From NCBI GenBank assembly GCA_944389015.1, contig CALXKS010000054.1, positions 1-64,000 on the forward strand: DNA of 64,000 bases, in the 5' to 3' direction. Shown one piece after another: positions 16,704-24,666 of the stretch; positions within the stretch are counted from its first letter, which is position 1; each line of letters opens with the position of its first letter. The translations under genes and the position numbers were made by a program. The notes below the pieces were generated by a model, which saw only the letters and a program-made list of their open reading frames with translations, was not told where the DNA came from and did no database searches. This DNA is from an uncultured Spirochaetaceae bacterium (GTDB lineage Bacteria; Spirochaetota; Spirochaetia; Sphaerochaetales; Sphaerochaetaceae).

Positions 16704-18487
16704 GTCAGATCCCCGCCTTCGTCCTCTGTGAACGATGAATCGGACTCATTTGCCGAATGCACGCTGAAAGCATCGATCAGCGAGTTGAGCATGATCTCCG
16801 TCTCTGCAGCGTTCTCTCCGAGAAGCGATGCTATCTGCTGGACAGTCTCAAGCGACTTCTGGATAACATCCTCCGCCTTCTTCACAACTGTCTCACGCCT
16901 GATTGTCGGATTCGTGATATCCTCGAACATCGCACCGAGAAGCCTCTTCTCCTCAACGAGGAAGAATGTGACACGGAGATACTTATCCTTGAAATGGAGT
17001 CTGTACTGTCCCGGATGCGAAAGATAGAACTGATCACGGAACTTATCGGAGAATGATATGAAGCGCTCAAGCGGCAGTCCTTTCACCATGGAAAGAACGC
17101 TCTGATCCACGAACCCCTCTTCCATATCACCGAAGAGATCAAGGAATCTGGTATTGCAGTCCGCTATCTGGAGATCCGAATCAACGATCACAACACCCAT
17201 CGGGATCGTACGGAGAAGCACATCGACCTTGCTTTCAGCTTCCTTGCGCATCTTCGTCACGCACATCTCAATCTCTGCCATGCCGTCAAGATATGCTATA
17301 GCCATGTCACGGCAGGTATTATAGCCACAGCCTCCGCAGTTCAGCTCATCGGCCTTCGTAAGCTTTCCAAGCTCGACAAGAGCCCGCTTTATCTCGCTCT
17401 CGGTATGCTCTTCCCTGAAACCGCTCTCGCATGCCGGCTTCTGTGAATCAAGAAGCGAATAGCCCTTCTCAAGAAGCGTCCTTGCGAACTCCTCATCTCC
17501 GGTGAAGAGCTCTGGCTCATCGAGCCTCCTCTCTGTCCACTCCGCAGCCTTTCTCTTCTTCTGGGCTATCGATCCTTTGACGCTCGTACCAGGGCCATTG
17601 ACACACCCGCCATCACAGGAAAGAAGCTCCAGGAACGGGAATGGATCATCCTCGACAGACAGCGCGGACAGGACTTCCTCCATTCCGGACATCGAGATGG
17701 CTTTTGTATCGATTCTGTTCTTTCCCCAGATGGAAGAGCTCATTATCTGACCACCCTCGATGGGATACAAGGTACTCAGACCGGCTTTCATAGGGACAAA
17801 ATCGACAGGCTCGGCCTTTATCGTCTCCAGGGAAATGCCCTCGCTCTCCATCCAGGCTCTGAGCTCATCGAAGGATATGGCGAGATCAGGATAACCAGAA
17901 GTAGTATCAGCCTCCACCTTCTTGGCGATGCATGGACCTACGAACACGATGATCAGGTCCTCGTTGTACAGATGCCTGAGGTAAGCGCTGTGCGACTGAA
18001 GCGGAGAAGGAACGGGAGCAAGCCTGTCCACATACTGCGGATGATACTTCTTCACAAGCTCCACAACCGCAGGGCATGCTGTGCCGATAAACGGAGCATT
18101 GCCATCATGCTCTGATGCATAGATATCAAGCGCCTGTGTAACAAGAGCCGCACCTATTGCTGTTTCAGATATAGCTGTGAAGCCGAGCTTCTTCAGCGCT
18201 GTCAGGAGCTCTTCCTCATAGCCGGAGAACTCCGCCGCATATGATGGAGCAAGGGAGCAGAACACCGGGCGCCCTGATCTGATCGCCAGCTTCACGCGCT
18301 CCGTATCATCCCTGACCTTCTTCGCATTATTCGGACAGACATGGACGCACTTGCCGCAGTAGACACATCTGTCCTTCATGATCATGGCATTGCCGTCTTT
18401 GATCTGGATAGCTTTGACAGGACATGAGCGCACGCACTTATAGCAGTCGCGGCAGCTTGTCACCTCAGTGAAGATCGGATTCTGCAT
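16700..18487 (-). CDS. hydS: HydS-type sensory [FeFe] hydrogenase with PAS domain, 595 aa
   Basis: Order: two 4Fe-4S motifs (CRDCYKCVRSCP and CVYCGKCVHVCP, residues 12-52), the H-cluster domain with TACP (136-139), GPC (Cys186) and SCDGGC (Cys291, Cys295), a further Fe-S motif NCGGCGYNTC (about 383-392) and a PAS domain (about 421-526). This is the layout of group C hydrogenases proposed to sense H2. The proton-transfer Cys is Ala137, as reported for HydS, so fast turnover is not expected. ATG 18487 has GGAGG 6 nt upstream; an ATG nine codons earlier has none. It overlaps the upstream [2Fe-2S] gene by 23 nt and the phosphatase gene by 4 nt. Confidence 0.88.
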   Translation of the reverse strand: MQNPIFTEVTSCRDCYKCVRSCPVKAIQIKDGNAMIMKDRCVYCGKCVHVCPNNAKKVRDDTERVKLAIRSGRPVFCSLAPSYAAEFSGYEEELLTALKKLGFTAISETAIGAALVTQALDIYASEHDGNAPFIGTACPAVVELVKKYHPQYVDRLAPVPSPLQSHSAYLRHLYNEDLIIVFVGPCIAKKVEADTTSGYPDLAISFDELRAWMESEGISLETIKAEPVDFVPMKAGLSTLYPIEGGQIMSSSIWGKNRIDTKAISMSGMEEVLSALSVEDDPFPFLELLSCDGGCVNGPGTSVKGSIAQKKRKAAEWTERRLDEPELFTGDEEFARTLLEKGYSLLDSQKPACESGFREEHTESEIKRALVELGKLTKADELNCGGCGYNTCRDMAIAYLDGMAEIEMCVTKMRKEAESKVDVLLRTIPMGVVIVDSDLQIADCNTRFLDLFGDMEEGFVDQSVLSMVKGLPLERFISFSDKFRDQFYLSHPGQYRLHFKDKYLRVTFFLVEEKRLLGAMFEDITNPTIRRETVVKKAEDVIQKSLETVQQIASLLGENAAETEIMLNSLIDAFSVHSANESDSSFTEDEGGDLT

Positions 18488-18746
18488 CAGTTCCCTCCAG
18501 TGCCTTTCTGACAAGGTCTATTACGCAGCTGGAATCAGAGATACCTGAGAACTCCTTATCGCCAATCATGATATGCGGGCCTGAATTGCATTTGCCGAGA
18601 CAGAGATGTCCTTCAAGCTCAACCCTATCCTCAAGTCCGTTCTCGTTTATATATCCTTCCAGATCGGAAAGGATGCCGCTGTTGCCTCTTGCAAAGCAGC
18701 TGGAACCCATGCAGAGTTCCACTCTCAGCTTATTATTCTCAGCCAT
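18465..18746 (-). CDS. Thioredoxin-like [2Fe-2S] ferredoxin, 93 aa
   Basis: Second small NuoE-like electron carrier and first gene of the hydrogenase operon. Its four cysteines (CMGSSC at 12-17; CLGKC at 48-52) fit the [2Fe-2S] thioredoxin fold. Low similarity to the 86-residue protein at 15237 suggests each serves a different hydrogenase. A promoter lies about 25 nt upstream. Confidence 0.82.
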   Translation of the reverse strand: MAENNKLRVELCMGSSCFARGNSGILSDLEGYINENGLEDRVELEGHLCLGKCNSGPHIMIGDKEFSGISDSSCVIDLVRKALEGTDAESDLH

Positions 18747-18768
18747 TTTAGCTCCTAGTCATTAAAAG

Positions 18769-18795
18769 ACTATACCATGTCGAACAGTAAGTCAA
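18769..18795 (-). promoter_or_regulatory. Predicted promoter of the hydrogenase operon
   Basis: On the minus strand TTGACT (18790-18795) lies 15 bp from TATAGT (18769-18774), slightly short; TATTGA two bases upstream gives 17 bp. The gene start follows by 22 nt. The AT-rich gap 18796-18907 has no clear Rex-type inverted repeat by eye. Confidence 0.5.
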
Positions 18796-18907
18796 TAAAA
18801 TGATTCAGTGCTAGAAAATAGCTATGAAAAATCTGAAAATTACACTTATATTGGATTGAAATTGCAGATAAAATTACCAGCTTCACATTAATTGCATTTT
18901 TTATGCA

Positions 18908-19588
18908 TTATATGTCGCATTCGCAATATTCATCCCCCATTTCTTCTGCAAGTTTTTTCCTAAGCTTTATCGAAAGAACTGCGAAAGATGTTGCCAGATC
19001 GGTCCTCTGAAGGACAACATCTGCAGGGATTTTCAGATCCTTCGGAGCAAAATTCCATATTCCCCTTATCCCGCATCCCACAAGAAGATCTGCTGTGGCC
19101 TGGGCCTGGGAAGCAGGAACCGCGATTACCCCGATTGTCACGCGATGTGTCTTCACATACTGGTTGATCGTATCTATAGGGAGGACAGTCATATCGCCGA
19201 TCCGAGATCCTATGCGCTTCGGATCCTTGTCGAAAGCCGCTACGATCTTCAGGCCATATGCCTCGAATCCACCATATGCGGCGATGGCAGAGCCGAGATT
19301 GCCACAGCCTACAATCAGGGCCTCTGTGGGATTATCCCACCCAAGAACATGATTTATCGCAGCGATAAGCTCATCAACGACAAAGCCGATGCGGGGCTTC
19401 CCTTCTATTCCCGTGCTTGAGATATCCTTCCTCACCTGTATCGGCTTCAGCGAAAGCTCATCAGCAAGCTCGGTTGCGCTTATATATCTCTTTCCCCCTT
19501 CCCTGGCCTGCCGGAGAAGCCTGAGATAGGAAGGGAATCTTTTTACCGCTGGTATTGGAATCAGCTCTCTTGAAATATCATCTGCCAT
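18908..19588 (-). CDS. rex: Redox-sensing transcriptional repressor Rex
   Basis: 226-residue NADH/NAD+-responsive repressor that turns on fermentation and hydrogen genes when NADH is high. The N-terminal winged helix contains ISATELADELSLKPIQVRKDIS; the Rossmann domain begins ALIVGCGNLGSAIAAYGGF near residue 88, followed by the family-typical FDKDPKRIG. The C-terminal swap helix is present, and the tail CECDI is unusual. The start overlaps the 3' end of ispH by 11 nt. It closes the yajC-secDF-ispH-rex run, and the hydrogenase operon begins 160 nt downstream on the same strand. Confidence 0.95.
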   Translation of the reverse strand: MADDISRELIPIPAVKRFPSYLRLLRQAREGGKRYISATELADELSLKPIQVRKDISSTGIEGKPRIGFVVDELIAAINHVLGWDNPTEALIVGCGNLGSAIAAYGGFEAYGLKIVAAFDKDPKRIGSRIGDMTVLPIDTINQYVKTHRVTIGVIAVPASQAQATADLLVGCGIRGIWNFAPKDLKIPADVVLQRTDLATSFAVLSIKLRKKLAEEMGDEYCECDI

Positions 19589-20408
19589 AGTATTCTCCGA
19601 TTCTTCCTTTCACAGCCTCGATAAGCTGATCTGGGGCCGAGGCGCCTGCCGTCAGACCTATCGTATTATAATGGAAAACCGCATCCGGAATCATGTCAGG
19701 ATCGGAAACAAGATAAGATGGAAGCCCCTTTCTCCTGGCCAGAGCCGCGAGCTCTGCCGAATTGGCGCTCTCCTCGTCGCCGACGACAACAACGGCATCA
19801 ACGGAAAGCACAAGCTCTTCAAGCGCCCTTCTCCTTTCAGCTGAGGCACCGCATATTGAATTCAGACATCTGATATATATCCCCTTGACATCAGCCTGAT
19901 GAAGTATTTCATCAAGAAGAGCAGATGAAAGGGTTGTCTGTATTACTGCTTCATAACTTGTACCAGAAGTCAGAGCATCAAGATCATCCGGACCCTCGAT
20001 CACTGGCACTTGCCTGCATCCGAGAAGGCCCATGATCTCGCTATGCTTCCCATTGCCGATGAGGACAGGGTTTCCTGCATGCCTCAAGAGCTCTGCATTC
20101 CTGAGAAGGACGGGACAGGTAGCATCCTCGATGATGAACCCGGTCTCCTCGAATGAGTGCCTGAGCCCATCGCCGATGCCGTGCGTGCGGATTATGACCA
20201 CACCCTTCTCATGGCCATCGGGCGAATCTATCTCCATGATGCCTGCAGAAGAAAGCATATCAGCAACGGCCCTGCTGTGGACAAGGGAGCCGCATACATA
20301 GCATGGGAGCCCAAGACTCCGGGCTCTCTCTGCTGCCTTCAGCGCTTTATCCACTGCAGATCTTACACCGCTGCAGAAACCGTATGATGCTGCTTCGATA
20401 ATCTTCAT
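19578..20408 (-). CDS. ispH: 4-hydroxy-3-methylbut-2-enyl diphosphate reductase IspH
   Basis: Last enzyme of the methylerythritol phosphate isoprenoid pathway; it reduces HMBPP to IPP and DMAPP with a 4Fe-4S cluster. The three cluster cysteines are in YGFCSGV (Cys12), DATCPVL (near 98) and SICGASAERR (near 190). Substrate-binding histidines fall in GSLVHSR and GNGKHSE. 276 residues is near the usual 280-310. The start shares bases with the secF stop. Confidence 0.94.
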   Translation of the reverse strand: MKIIEAASYGFCSGVRSAVDKALKAAERARSLGLPCYVCGSLVHSRAVADMLSSAGIMEIDSPDGHEKGVVIIRTHGIGDGLRHSFEETGFIIEDATCPVLLRNAELLRHAGNPVLIGNGKHSEIMGLLGCRQVPVIEGPDDLDALTSGTSYEAVIQTTLSSALLDEILHQADVKGIYIRCLNSICGASAERRRALEELVLSVDAVVVVGDEESANSAELAALARRKGLPSYLVSDPDMIPDAVFHYNTIGLTAGASAPDQLIEAVKGRIGEYYGR

Positions 20409-21616
20409 CAGACCAGTGAGTACTCCTCTTCCTTCTTCTCTTTCTCTACGTTTATCGGCATAAGACGGTGGAAGAATGACAGGAAGGCTGGCGCTAGGAA
20501 GACAGAAGAGTATGCCCCTGCGATCAGCCCCCAGGTCAGGTTGATTGCAAACAGCTGGATATCCCCAGAGCCGAGGAATGCAAGCGGAACAATAGCGAAA
20601 AGCGTTGTAAGGCTTGTGATCACAGTCCTCGTCATCGACTGGCGTACGGACATCGAGATGATATCCTCAACACTGAGAGTCTTCTCCGTCCTTATATTCT
20701 CCCTCACACGGTCGAATATGACGATGGTATTGTTGAGAGAGTATCCTATTATGGTCAGCACGGCCGCAATCGTCGTAGAAGAGACCTCAAGCCTGAATAT
20801 AAGAATGAAGGAAAGCATTGCAAGCACATCATGGACAAGAGCCAGGATGGAGGAAACCGCATAAGCGAATCGGAATCTGAATGCAACATAGATAAGTATC
20901 AGGGCAAGGGCAAGAAGAACGCCGATGACAGAACTCCGGAAAAGGGAGGCAGAGAACTTCGGCCCGACAAAATCAGAACGCATCACAACGATATTCTCAG
21001 CTCCGAAAGCATCTCCCAGAGCACCATTCACCCGCGCTTCGACATCGGCCTGCGTCTCTCCATCTTCAGCATTCACACGTATCTGGAAGCCTGCATCGCT
21101 GGACTTTCCCACCGTCTGCACACTGGCCCCGCCGATAGAAAGAAGGGCGTTTCTCACATCCTCTATGGTGATATCAACAGTATCGGTTGCGAAGTTGATC
21201 CTCAGCGGCGAGGATGAAAGCCTGCCAGGAAGCCCGAATCCCGCTATGAGATTGGCAGAAGGAAGAAGAGGATCCTTCACAGACACATTGACCCCATACA
21301 TCCCAATCGCTTCAGCAACATCCCCTGAAAGAGGATAATCCGCAGGGTTGAACATCACTTCCTCTACTCCGGTCTCATCGCGCATTGTCAGCGTAAGCGC
21401 CCCATCCTCCACGGAGAGCGTCATAGTCTTATCACCCGCATAGGTGCAGGAGAATCCAAGTGGTGCTATCCTCACTTCCTCCGAATAGCCAGAGCCGAAA
21501 TCAATACCCGTTGCGAAACCTTTTGCAAAGAACATCACAGCACCGGCTGCAATGAATACCGATGATGCGATGATTGCTATATATCTGTATCTGAGCGAAT
21601 CAAATGGCTTCTTCAT
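20408..21616 (-). CDS. secF: Protein translocase subunit SecF
   Basis: Membrane protein of the SecDF complex, which uses the proton or sodium gradient to pull secreted proteins through SecYEG. 402 residues with six transmembrane segments: one N-terminal, a periplasmic domain starting FATGIDFGSGYSEEV, then five C-terminal segments including VLTIIGYSLNNTIVIFDRVREN, the SecF hallmark. The periplasmic domain (about residues 35-225) is larger than in short SecF proteins. ATG 21616 overlaps the secD stop as ATGA and has GGAG upstream. Confidence 0.94.
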   Translation of the reverse strand: MKKPFDSLRYRYIAIIASSVFIAAGAVMFFAKGFATGIDFGSGYSEEVRIAPLGFSCTYAGDKTMTLSVEDGALTLTMRDETGVEEVMFNPADYPLSGDVAEAIGMYGVNVSVKDPLLPSANLIAGFGLPGRLSSSPLRINFATDTVDITIEDVRNALLSIGGASVQTVGKSSDAGFQIRVNAEDGETQADVEARVNGALGDAFGAENIVVMRSDFVGPKFSASLFRSSVIGVLLALALILIYVAFRFRFAYAVSSILALVHDVLAMLSFILIFRLEVSSTTIAAVLTIIGYSLNNTIVIFDRVRENIRTEKTLSVEDIISMSVRQSMTRTVITSLTTLFAIVPLAFLGSGDIQLFAINLTWGLIAGAYSSVFLAPAFLSFFHRLMPINVEKEKKEEEYSLV

Positions 21617-23349
21617 ACTCCACTCCTTCTCCATGAAAGGGAAACACCCTTGAAGCTCTCCTCCTTCACGAAGAAATCAAAAAGAAGGTGCGAGACAAAA
21701 AGCGATGTGAAGAGAGAGCAGACAATCCCGACAGCCAGTGTATTGGCAAAGCCTTTCACAGTACTGGATCCAAGGACTGAAAGGACAACAGCCGCTATTA
21801 TGGTTGTCACATTGGAATCCATGATAGTCCAGAATGCCCTGCCGAAACCAAGTCTGACTGTATCATATGGGCTCTTGCCCGCCCTTAGCTCCTCCTTCAT
21901 CCTCTCATATATGATCACATTGGCATCGATTGCCATGCCAAGGGTCAGGACAAGACCCGCGACAGAGGAAAGAGTCAGAGTGAAGTGCAGAGCGGAAAGC
22001 ACTGCTATCATCATGTAGAAATTCATGAGAAGCGCGAAATCAGCAATGAATCCAGCAGGCCCGTAATAGATGATCATGAAGCATACGATAAGCAGAAGAC
22101 CGAACAGTATTGCCTTCAAAGCTATTGATACAGCATCTGTGCCGAGCGAAGCTCCCACCCCCTGCTGTGATACCACAGACAGATCGATAGGAAGAGAGGA
22201 TGTACGCAGGGCAACAGCCAGCGATCTCGCTTCCTCCTCCGTAAATGACCCTGTAAGCTGCACATCCTGGCTTATGGCGCTGTTGATCACGGCAACGCTC
22301 TTCACCTTCCCGTCCATTACAACGGAAAGCTGCTCTCCGACATGCCTTGATGTCAATGCATGGAAGAGCTCTCCGCCTTCGCTGTCAAGACGGAAATTCA
22401 CGACAGGCTGGTTGTTCTGCGGATTGCGTTCCATCCTGACAGACTCAAGGTGGGTCCCATCAAGAGCAACCTCAGAATCTATGACGACGAATTCCCTCAG
22501 CACATCGATACCGTATTCGTCCTCTGTATAGTAGCCAAGCAGCTCTCTATCCGCGGGGATGTAGTCAGGAACTATGATGGAGCCATCTGGACGGAATGCT
22601 GCAGCCCGGTTACCCATATAATCCCTGTTGACTCTGGCTGTAAGTTCTGAATCAACAAGATGGAATGCAAGGGATCCTCTGGACATCAGGAAGGAATCGA
22701 CTCTCTCCGGATCGACCTCTCCCGGAACCTCGATCAGGATCTGATCTGCCCCCTGCTGCCTTATATCAGGCTCTGTGACACCGAACTGATCGATACGGGA
22801 TGTAAGAATCTCTATATCATCAGCGATAAGGGAGGAAAGCTCATCCCCGGAAGGCCTGTATCCATGCTGGGACTCGAAGCTGTCAAGATCTGCTTCAAGC
22901 ACCACGGACATGCCGCCTCTGAGATCAAGCCCGAGCTGGAGCACATTGCCTGACAGCCTCTTTGCATCCATTATCTCGTCACGGTAATAGCTCTCGATTG
23001 CCATGAAAAGCTCATCCTCGCTCGCAAAAGATGAAAGAAGAGAATAAACATCCCAGCTTTCGGGGCTATCCATTCCTTTATCCTTCCTTGCATCCTCTGC
23101 AAAGCCTGTCAGGTACCTCAGATCCTCTGGAACAGATTGATTTCGGTCCGTCTGGAGCATCTCCCGGAGAACCAGTGTCTCTCTTGAGGCCTGGCCCCTA
23201 GCCCAATCCCTTATATTCTCATTGCTTCCTGCGGCGAGATCCTTGATGCTCTGCGACACGAAACAATACCACCTTATTGTCGGATAAAGGAGCAACGCAC
23301 CTACAACTATAACAAGAACAACAAAAAGAGAACGTCCTACTTTGCTCAT
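21613..23349 (-). CDS. secD: Protein translocase subunit SecD
   Basis: Partner of SecF, 578 residues, six transmembrane segments with a large periplasmic region. LGLDLRGGMSVVLEAD near residue 137 and GLVLTLGMAIDANVIIYERMKEEL near 495 are SecD signatures. The start at 23349 (MSKVGRSLFVVLV) fits the usual short N-terminus. It has no ribosome binding site at normal distance: GGAGG lies about 32 nt upstream with a hairpin (23359-23377) in between. An ATG at 23388 would add 13 residues but overlaps that site. Confidence 0.93.
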   Translation of the reverse strand: MSKVGRSLFVVLVIVVGALLLYPTIRWYCFVSQSIKDLAAGSNENIRDWARGQASRETLVLREMLQTDRNQSVPEDLRYLTGFAEDARKDKGMDSPESWDVYSLLSSFASEDELFMAIESYYRDEIMDAKRLSGNVLQLGLDLRGGMSVVLEADLDSFESQHGYRPSGDELSSLIADDIEILTSRIDQFGVTEPDIRQQGADQILIEVPGEVDPERVDSFLMSRGSLAFHLVDSELTARVNRDYMGNRAAAFRPDGSIIVPDYIPADRELLGYYTEDEYGIDVLREFVVIDSEVALDGTHLESVRMERNPQNNQPVVNFRLDSEGGELFHALTSRHVGEQLSVVMDGKVKSVAVINSAISQDVQLTGSFTEEEARSLAVALRTSSLPIDLSVVSQQGVGASLGTDAVSIALKAILFGLLLIVCFMIIYYGPAGFIADFALLMNFYMMIAVLSALHFTLTLSSVAGLVLTLGMAIDANVIIYERMKEELRAGKSPYDTVRLGFGRAFWTIMDSNVTTIIAAVVLSVLGSSTVKGFANTLAVGIVCSLFTSLFVSHLLFDFFVKEESFKGVSLSWRRSGV

Positions 23350-23358
23350 ATAAAAACA

Positions 23359-23377
23359 GGGAATCAAGAAGATTCCC
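23359..23377 (-). promoter_or_regulatory. Hairpin between yajC and secD, just before the secD start
   Basis: On the minus strand GGGAATC-TTCTT-GATTCCC followed by TGTTTTTAT and the secD ATG. It resembles an intrinsic terminator, or a fold that brings the distant GGAGG (23382-23386) closer to the start codon. Confidence 0.6.
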
Positions 23378-23413
23378 CTTTCCTCCATAAATCAAAGAAA
23401 CTGCTTTAAGAGA

Positions 23414-23863
23414 CTACTTGTCCTCTTTCTCTTCGCTCTTATCAGCTGTATTCTCAGCTGCTGGCTCCTGTGCGCTGTCAGCTGCTGAAGCAGGAGTGAT
23501 CTCGCCTGCTGGCTTATTCTCAACAGCCTTATTCTCGGCGCTCTTGTCAGCCTCAGCCTTCTCCTTCTTCGGAGCAGGCTTCTCCGTGCCCTTTGGAGTG
23601 ACTGTGGAGATAGCATTCTTAGAGAACTCTATGCGTGCAGAATCATCGACCTTTATGATGACCGTATTGTCCTTTACCATGACAATCGTGCCATGGATGC
23701 CTCCGATTGTGACAACCTTGTCTCCTTTCTTCATCGCAGCAAGCATTGCCTTGGCTTCCTTATCCCTTTTCTTCTGCGGCCTGATCATCAGGAAGTAGAA
23801 AATAAGAATGATAAGTACGAAAGTAATCATTGTCGTCATCATTGATCCGCTGGTGCTATTCAT
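23414..23863 (-). CDS. yajC: Preprotein translocase accessory subunit YajC
   Basis: Small SecDF-associated membrane protein, 149 residues. One N-terminal transmembrane helix (MITFVLIILIFYFLMIRPQKKRDKEAK) and the YajC core KKGDKVVTIGGIHGTIVMVKDNTVIIKVD. The last 55 residues are a low-complexity Ala/Glu/Lys/Pro tail, longer than in E. coli YajC. AGAGGT precedes the start by 8 nt. First gene of yajC-secDF-ispH-rex. Confidence 0.93.
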   Translation of the reverse strand: MNSTSGSMMTTMITFVLIILIFYFLMIRPQKKRDKEAKAMLAAMKKGDKVVTIGGIHGTIVMVKDNTVIIKVDDSARIEFSKNAISTVTPKGTEKPAPKKEKAEADKSAENKAVENKPAGEITPASAADSAQEPAAENTADKSEEKEDK

Positions 23864-23872
23864 CTGAGCAAA

Positions 23873-23929
23873 ACCTCTGTCTTATTTTTATTTCGATATA
23901 CGAAAAGTAGCATTTAGGCAGACAGAGGT
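23873..23929. repeat. 9-bp inverted repeat flanking the yajC leader
   Basis: ACCTCTGTC (23873-23881) and GACAGAGGT (23921-23929) are perfect inverse copies. On the minus strand the downstream copy contains the yajC ribosome binding site and the upstream copy overlaps the predicted -35 box. Confidence 0.5.
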
Positions 23930-23932
23930 CAA
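23904..23932 (-). promoter_or_regulatory. Predicted promoter of yajC-secDF-ispH-rex
   Basis: Minus-strand TTGACC (23927-23932), 17-bp spacer, TACTTT (23904-23909), about 40 nt before yajC. Confidence 0.55.
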
Positions 23933-23955
23933 GGCAGTGAGTTGTTCTGGATGCA

Positions 23956-24666
23956 TCAGTAAGCATCAGGATCGAATCCGAGCGCCTCTCCTTTCCTCAG
24001 TTCATCCTCAAAACGCCTGCATGCGGAGGTTATCCCGTCCGGCTGCTTGAATACAGTATAGATACCAGTGACGAATACATTGGCACCATTATGGACGCAT
24101 GGGATTACATTCGGGTAATTTATCGCACCATCGACATTGATCAGGAAATCAAGGCCCTTCTGCTTTCTCATCCTTGCCACATCAAGGATGCGGGGAACAG
24201 TCCTTTCCATAAAGCGCTGGCCAGCGAAACCTGGCTCAACAGCCATCACTGTCACCATATCAACAAGATCGATGAAAGGAAGGAGTGAGTCGGTTCCCTG
24301 CGATGGATTTATGACAACCCCGCCCTTCATTCCGGCATTCTTTATCGCATTGAACGTTCTTATGGTGAATCTGGTGCTGTCGATATGGAAGCTCAGATAG
24401 TCCGCACCTGCATCAGCAAGGCGCTGAACATAGTCTTCCGGAGGAATAGCCATGAGATGGACATCAGTTATGATATCAGGATACTTCTCCTTGATATCGG
24501 AGAGTACACGGATCGGGAAGCACAGATTAGGGACATAGTGGCCATCCATCAGATCTATATGGAGAAATCTCACACCAGCCCTGACAAGCTCATCGACATT
24601 ATCTCCAAGCTCAAGAAGATTGCAGTTCGCCAGTGACGGCGAGTTGATAAGAACAGGTTCCATCAT
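23956..24666 (-). CDS. rpe: Ribulose-phosphate 3-epimerase family protein
   Basis: TIM-barrel epimerase of about 236 residues acting on ribulose 5-phosphate or a related ketose phosphate. Family motifs: LHIDLMDGHYVPNLCF, DVHLMAIPPEDYVQRL, VMAVEPGFAGQRFM and INVDGAINYPNV, giving the catalytic Asp and metal-binding His residues. GGAGG precedes ATG 24666, whose first bases overlap the iolB stop (ATGA); a second ATG follows directly. As part of a sugar-acid operon it may be a substrate-specific epimerase (for example the allulose-6-phosphate type) rather than the housekeeping enzyme. Confidence 0.85.
   Translation of the reverse strand: MMEPVLINSPSLANCNLLELGDNVDELVRAGVRFLHIDLMDGHYVPNLCFPIRVLSDIKEKYPDIITDVHLMAIPPEDYVQRLADAGADYLSFHIDSTRFTIRTFNAIKNAGMKGGVVINPSQGTDSLLPFIDLVDMVTVMAVEPGFAGQRFMERTVPRILDVARMRKQKGLDFLINVDGAINYPNVIPCVHNGANVFVTGIYTVFKQPDGITSACRRFEDELRKGEALGFDPDAY

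Noticed and set aside
18747-18907. Rex operator in the hydrogenase leader
   Set aside because: AT-rich with short repeats (TGCAT/ATGCA near 18895), but nothing close to the usual TTGTGA-N8-TCACAA pattern was found by eye.
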